8,246 nucleotides of DNA, from assembly GCA_937891425.1 (NCBI GenBank), contig CALAGD010000082.1:1-8246 (forward strand), written 5' to 3'. This document shows positions 5,999 to 8,246 of the stretch, piece by piece. Position numbers and translations under genes: made by a program. How positions within the stretch are numbered: the stretch's first letter is position 1; every line of letters starts with the position of its first letter. The DNA comes from an uncultured Pigmentiphaga sp. (GTDB lineage: Bacteria; Pseudomonadota; Gammaproteobacteria; Burkholderiales; Burkholderiaceae_B). Below the pieces are notes generated by a model that saw only the letters and a program-made list of their open reading frames with translations, searched no databases and was not told the origin of the DNA.

Positions 5999-6868
5999 CT
6001 ACGGCAAGGGAAAGTATTTGTCGAGCCAGCTGCGGATGATGGCCTTGGTGCGTGGTGCATCAGAGGGAGCCAGGGGAAAGTGCGAGGTGGTCTCGATCAG
6101 GATGAGTTCGCACGGCTGGCCGGCCTTCTGGAACAGGTGGATGGACTCGCTGGTGGGCGTGATGATGTCATGCGCGGTGTGCAGGAGCAGCAGCGGGCGG
6201 GGTGCGATGTCGCCAACCACGTCGTCGGCCCTGAACTTCATCATCGACCAGGCGGTTTCGACCGGGATTTCCATCAGCGCCTTGGGAGAGAGATTCTTGC
6301 GCAGCGCCTCGGGGATGGGGACAGCGTCGAAGCGCGACATCCACTTGCTCTTGCCGGTTTCCTGCTTGTGTTTCTTGCCGTCCTCAAGGATGTTCATGAA
6401 CTTGGCCCATGCCTCGGGGGTTGGGTGCTGCCCGCGGAACTTCCGCTCGCCGTCACCCCAGCCGCAAGACGAGATGCAGCACGCGACGCGCTCGTCGACA
6501 CCCGCGGTGTAGAGCGCAACCGCGGCGCCGAAGCTGTGGCCGGTGATGCCGATGCGCTTGGGGTCGATTTCGGGCCTCTGCGCCAGCCAGGTGAGCGCGC
6601 TCTTGGCATCGACGACCTGGTCGAGGCAGCGGACCTGGCCGCGCTCGCCCTCGCTTTCACCGCAGCAGCGAAAGTCGAAGCGCAGCGCGGCATACCCGAA
6701 CTCTTCGAGCATCTCGGCCTGCAGCTGGGCGTGACTTTCATCTTTCGAACCCACGAAGCCGTGGCACACGATGAAGGCGGGCAGCGGCTTGCCCTGATAG
6801 CTGGAAGGGATGTGCAGCACGCCGGCGATCTTGAGCCCGTCTGACTCGAACGTAACCTTTTCCTGCAT
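5999..6868 (-). CDS. Alpha/beta hydrolase (esterase/acyl-hydrolase-like)
   Basis: Predicted 289-residue cytoplasmic serine hydrolase and the first gene of the minus-strand cluster. Visible elements are the oxyanion loop 'IVCHGFVGSKDES' (33-45), the strand 'ALRFDFRCCGESEGE' (61-75), the nucleophile elbow 'GITGHSFGAAVALY' (107-120) with Ser112 in GHSFG, the acid Asp234 in 'LLLLHTAHDIITP', and the base His263 in 'IETTSHFPLAP'. The insert at about 140-215 (rich in Lys and Trp, 'GKKHKQETGKSKWMSRFD') would form the substrate-binding cap. There is no signal peptide. Start ATG at 6868 is chosen because AGGAG lies 7 nt upstream. The frame is open to an ATG at 6931, but those 21 residues are basic and not domain-like. 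Esters, lactones, or carbon-carbon bonds of ring-cleavage products are possible substrates; the sequence does not decide. Confidence 0.9.
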   Translation of the reverse strand: MQEKVTFESDGLKIAGVLHIPSSYQGKPLPAFIVCHGFVGSKDESHAQLQAEMLEEFGYAALRFDFRCCGESEGERGQVRCLDQVVDAKSALTWLAQRPEIDPKRIGITGHSFGAAVALYTAGVDERVACCISSCGWGDGERKFRGQHPTPEAWAKFMNILEDGKKHKQETGKSKWMSRFDAVPIPEALRKNLSPKALMEIPVETAWSMMKFRADDVVGDIAPRPLLLLHTAHDIITPTSESIHLFQKAGQPCELILIETTSHFPLAPSDAPRTKAIIRSWLDKYFPLP

Positions 6869-6901
6869 TGCTTTTCTCCTGGCGCGGGGCGGGAGACCCG
6901 T

Positions 6902-6931
6902 TTTATGCATAAATGTGAGGATAGTGCACAA
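6902..6931 (-). promoter_or_regulatory. Weak candidate promoter of the catabolic cluster with a 12-bp palindrome
   Basis: Read on the minus strand, TTGTGC (6931-6926) and CATAAA (6907-6902) are 18 nt apart and about 35-60 nt upstream of the hydrolase start. The -35 match is poor (3 of 6). The -10 lies in TTTATGCATAAA (6902-6913), a perfect 12-bp palindrome that could be a regulator site. GTGCAC (6924-6929) is a second short palindrome overlapping the -35. Confidence 0.3.
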
Positions 6932-7021
6932 AGTAAGTCGCAGTGCATGGGTAGGGCAATAAGGGTTAACGACGAGACGTTGTCGCGGGGGGCGTCACAA
7001 ATGCCGGGCTCAATTTTGGGG

Positions 7022-7027
7022 TAGAAT
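7022..7027 (+). promoter_or_regulatory. -10 element of the rpsO promoter
   Basis: TAGAAT (5 of 6 to TATAAT) lies about 180 nt before rpsO at the edge of an AT-richer stretch. No good -35 hexamer is present 16-18 nt upstream (sequence near AAATGC). The -10 overlaps AATCTCGAGATT (7025-7036), a perfect 12-bp palindrome at the expected transcription start. This would give an unusually long leader with two hairpins. Confidence 0.45.
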
Positions 7028-7096
7028 CTCGAGATTGCCTTTCATGCGCCATGCCCTGTCAACGTCATGACGCATTCAGCCTGAGCAAGGCTCATC

Positions 7097-7130
7097 CCCG
7101 GCCGGCATCTGCATAAAGGCCGGGCTTTTG
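7097..7130 (+). terminator. Terminator-like hairpin (possible attenuator) in the rpsO leader
   Basis: CCCGGCC (7097-7103) pairs perfectly with GGCCGGG (7118-7124) across a 14-nt loop, followed by CTTTTG. A small hairpin TGAGC/GCTCA (7082-7094) lies just before it. The stem and T-run are terminator-like, but the T-run is only four long. If transcription starts at the -10 at 7022 this is an attenuator before rpsO; otherwise it could terminate a short upstream transcript. Confidence 0.5.
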
Positions 7131-7165
7131 TCGTATCCTTCGTTTTTGTCTTTCACGCAGTAGCA

Positions 7166-7190
7166 CGGCAGGGCTCCTCGGCCCTTGCCG
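7166..7190 (+). promoter_or_regulatory. Hairpin next to the rpsO ribosome binding site, candidate S15 autoregulatory element
   Basis: CGGCA-GGGC (7166-7174) pairs with GCCC-t-TGCCG (7181-7190) across the loop TCCTCG, with one bulged T. The helix ends 7 nt before the Shine-Dalgarno GGAGAGG (7198-7204). In several bacteria S15 represses its own mRNA by binding structured RNA at this place. The present hairpin is a candidate for that element by position only. Confidence 0.4.
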
Positions 7191-7208
7191 CAAGTCTGGA
7201 GAGGAATC

Positions 7209-7478
7209 ATGTCCGTAGCCGACATCAACAAGTCTGAAATTGTCAAGGATTTTCAACGCAAGCCGGGTGACACGGGGTCTCCCGAAGTGCAGGTTGCGCT
7301 GCTCACCGCTCGCATCAACGAACTCACCGAACACTTCAAGGTTCATTCCAAAGATCATCACTCGCGCCGTGGCCTGTTGCGCATGGTCAGCCGCCGTCGC
7401 AAGTTGCTTGACTACCTCAAACGTCACAACGTCGACGCCTACCGCTCGCTCATCGAGAAACTCGGCTTGCGCAAGTGA
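7209..7478 (+). CDS. rpsO: 30S ribosomal protein S15
   Basis: 89-residue protein, exactly the usual bacterial length. S15 is a primary 16S rRNA-binding protein of the 30S platform. Conserved stretches include 'DTGSPEVQVALLTARINELTEHFKVHSKDHHSRRGLLRMVSRRRKLLDYLK' and the terminal 'YRSLIEKLGLRK', which contain the His-Asp and basic residues that contact the three-way junction of 16S rRNA. Start ATG at 7209 is fixed by homology and by GGAGAGG 4 nt upstream; an in-frame TTG further upstream would lie in the leader hairpin. pnp follows 86 nt downstream, the standard rpsO-pnp arrangement. Confidence 0.99.
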   Translation: MSVADINKSEIVKDFQRKPGDTGSPEVQVALLTARINELTEHFKVHSKDHHSRRGLLRMVSRRRKLLDYLKRHNVDAYRSLIEKLGLRK

Positions 7479-7500
7479 ACTGTTCGACTGGGTCGAACGC

Positions 7501-7549
7501 AACCGTGGTCGTGGCGGCGTGGCCGCTGCAGCCACGGTTTTTTTGTTTT
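7501..7549 (+). terminator. Intercistronic terminator hairpin between rpsO and pnp
   Basis: AACCGTGG (7501-7508) pairs with CCACGGTT (7532-7539). An inner stem GCGGC/GCCGC sits in the loop. The structure runs into seven T (7538-7544) and then GTTTTG. It is a classical factor-independent terminator with an extended stem, ending only a few nt before the pnp Shine-Dalgarno. In E. coli the same gap holds a terminator and an RNase III-cleaved stem that control PNPase. A partly leaky terminator and processing site is likely here, by analogy. Confidence 0.8.
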
Positions 7550-7564
7550 GCAAGGACTAATGCC

Positions 7565-8246
7565 ATGTTCAACAAAGTGACCAAACAGTTTCAGTATGGT
7601 CCGCACACCGTCACGCTGGAAACCGGGGAGATAGCACGGCAGGCGTCCGGTGCGGTGGTCGTACGGGTCGAAGACACCGTGGTACTGGCGACTGTGGTGG
7701 CAGCTCGCACGGCCAAGCCGGGGCAGGATTTCTTCCCCCTGACCGTCGATTACATCGAGAAAACATATGCGGCGGGCCGCATTCCCGGAGGTTTCTTCAA
7801 GCGCGAGGGCAAGCCTTCCGAAAAGGAAACGCTGACGTCCCGCCTCATTGACCGGCCCTTGCGTCCGCTCTTTCCCGACGGCTTCTACAACGAGGTGCAG
7901 GTGGTCGTCCACACGCTGTCGGTGAACCCCGAGATCGATCCCGACATCCCGGCCATGATCGGTGCCTCGGCCGCCCTGGCGATTTCGGGCATTCCGTTCA
8001 ATGGGCCCATCGGTGCAGCCCGGGTCGGCTACATCGATGGCCAGTACGTACTCAACCCGACGGCAAGCCAGCTTGCGCAGTCGCAGATGGATCTGGTCGT
8101 CGCCGGTACCGATGCCGCCGTGCTCATGGTGGAGTCGGAAGCCAACGAATTGCCTGAAGACGTCATGCTGGGTGGCATCATGTTCGGACACGAACAGATG
8201 CAGGTGGTGATCGACGCCATCGACGAACTGGTGGCCCAGGCAGGCA
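7565..8246 (+). CDS. pnp: Polyribonucleotide nucleotidyltransferase (PNPase), N-terminal part, cut by window edge
   Basis: 227 codons are visible in an open frame running off the right edge; the full enzyme is about 700 residues. PNPase degrades RNA 3' to 5' by phosphorolysis and is part of RNA-decay complexes. The visible part is the first RNase PH-like domain and the start of the linker helices. It starts 'MFNKVTKQFQYGPHTVTLETGEIARQASGAVVVRVEDT', has 'FFPLTVDYIEKTYAAGRIPGGFFKREGKPSEKETLTSRLIDRPLRPLFP' (about 59-106, the most conserved stretch), and then 'NEVQVVVHTLSVNPEIDPDIPAMIGASAALAISGIPFNGPIGAARVGYIDG' and 'MDLVVAGTDAAVLMVESEANELPEDVMLGGIMFGHEQMQ'. Start ATG at 7565 has AAGGA 8 nt upstream, just after the intercistronic terminator. 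Expression is expected to be autoregulated through that structure. Confidence 0.98.
   Translation, partial: MFNKVTKQFQYGPHTVTLETGEIARQASGAVVVRVEDTVVLATVVAARTAKPGQDFFPLTVDYIEKTYAAGRIPGGFFKREGKPSEKETLTSRLIDRPLRPLFPDGFYNEVQVVVHTLSVNPEIDPDIPAMIGASAALAISGIPFNGPIGAARVGYIDGQYVLNPTASQLAQSQMDLVVAGTDAAVLMVESEANELPEDVMLGGIMFGHEQMQVVIDAIDELVAQAG

Noticed and set aside
6080..6844. Open reading of 254 codons on the + strand
   Set aside because: Antisense to the alpha/beta hydrolase with all catalytic motifs on the other strand; no Shine-Dalgarno and no recognisable fold.
7439..8191. Open reading of 250 codons on the - strand
   Set aside because: Antisense to the rpsO end and pnp, both certain genes. Its composition is typical of a shadow frame.

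Overview
This is a GC-rich window (by eye roughly 60-65%) that looks like a betaproteobacterial chromosome, most likely Alcaligenaceae (the Bordetella/Achromobacter/Pusillimonas neighbourhood). The reasons are the 89-residue S15 and PNPase sequences, the rpsO-pnp order, and a Bug-type periplasmic solute receptor next to small-molecule catabolic genes. The taxonomic call is inference; no database search was possible. No mobile element, CRISPR array, tRNA or rRNA was seen.

Left flank (1-1132): the C-terminal part of a LysR-type regulator enters from the left edge on the + strand. It meets, tail to tail with a 12-nt gap, a minus-strand lipoprotein gene that seems to hold two BamE/SmpA-like modules. 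Positions 1133-1452 hold no convincing gene.

Centre (1453-6868): six minus-strand genes form a compact catabolic cluster. In transcription order they are an alpha/beta hydrolase, a malate/L-lactate dehydrogenase-family (Ldh2) oxidoreductase, a FadR-type (FCD) GntR regulator, a fumarylacetoacetate hydrolase (FAH)-family protein, a Bug-family periplasmic receptor and a VOC-fold (extradiol dioxygenase-like) protein. The first three are separated by only 11-13 nt. The FAH gene follows after 64 nt, the Bug gene after about 210 nt with its own candidate promoter, and the VOC gene after 80 nt holding a perfect GC-rich hairpin. Together they suggest uptake and breakdown of a carboxylated, possibly aromatic or keto-enol compound under GntR control. 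The substrate cannot be read from the sequence. No TctA/TctB membrane genes accompany the Bug receptor here. The FAH protein lacks the His and Glu of the lid dyad known from acylpyruvase-type relatives.

Right flank (6869-8246): a divergent region of about 340 nt separates the cluster from the housekeeping rpsO-pnp pair on the + strand. The rpsO leader carries a terminator-like hairpin and a second hairpin just before the Shine-Dalgarno sequence. A strong terminator-type hairpin with a U-tract lies between rpsO and pnp, which fits the known post-transcriptional control of this pair. pnp runs off the right edge after 227 codons.
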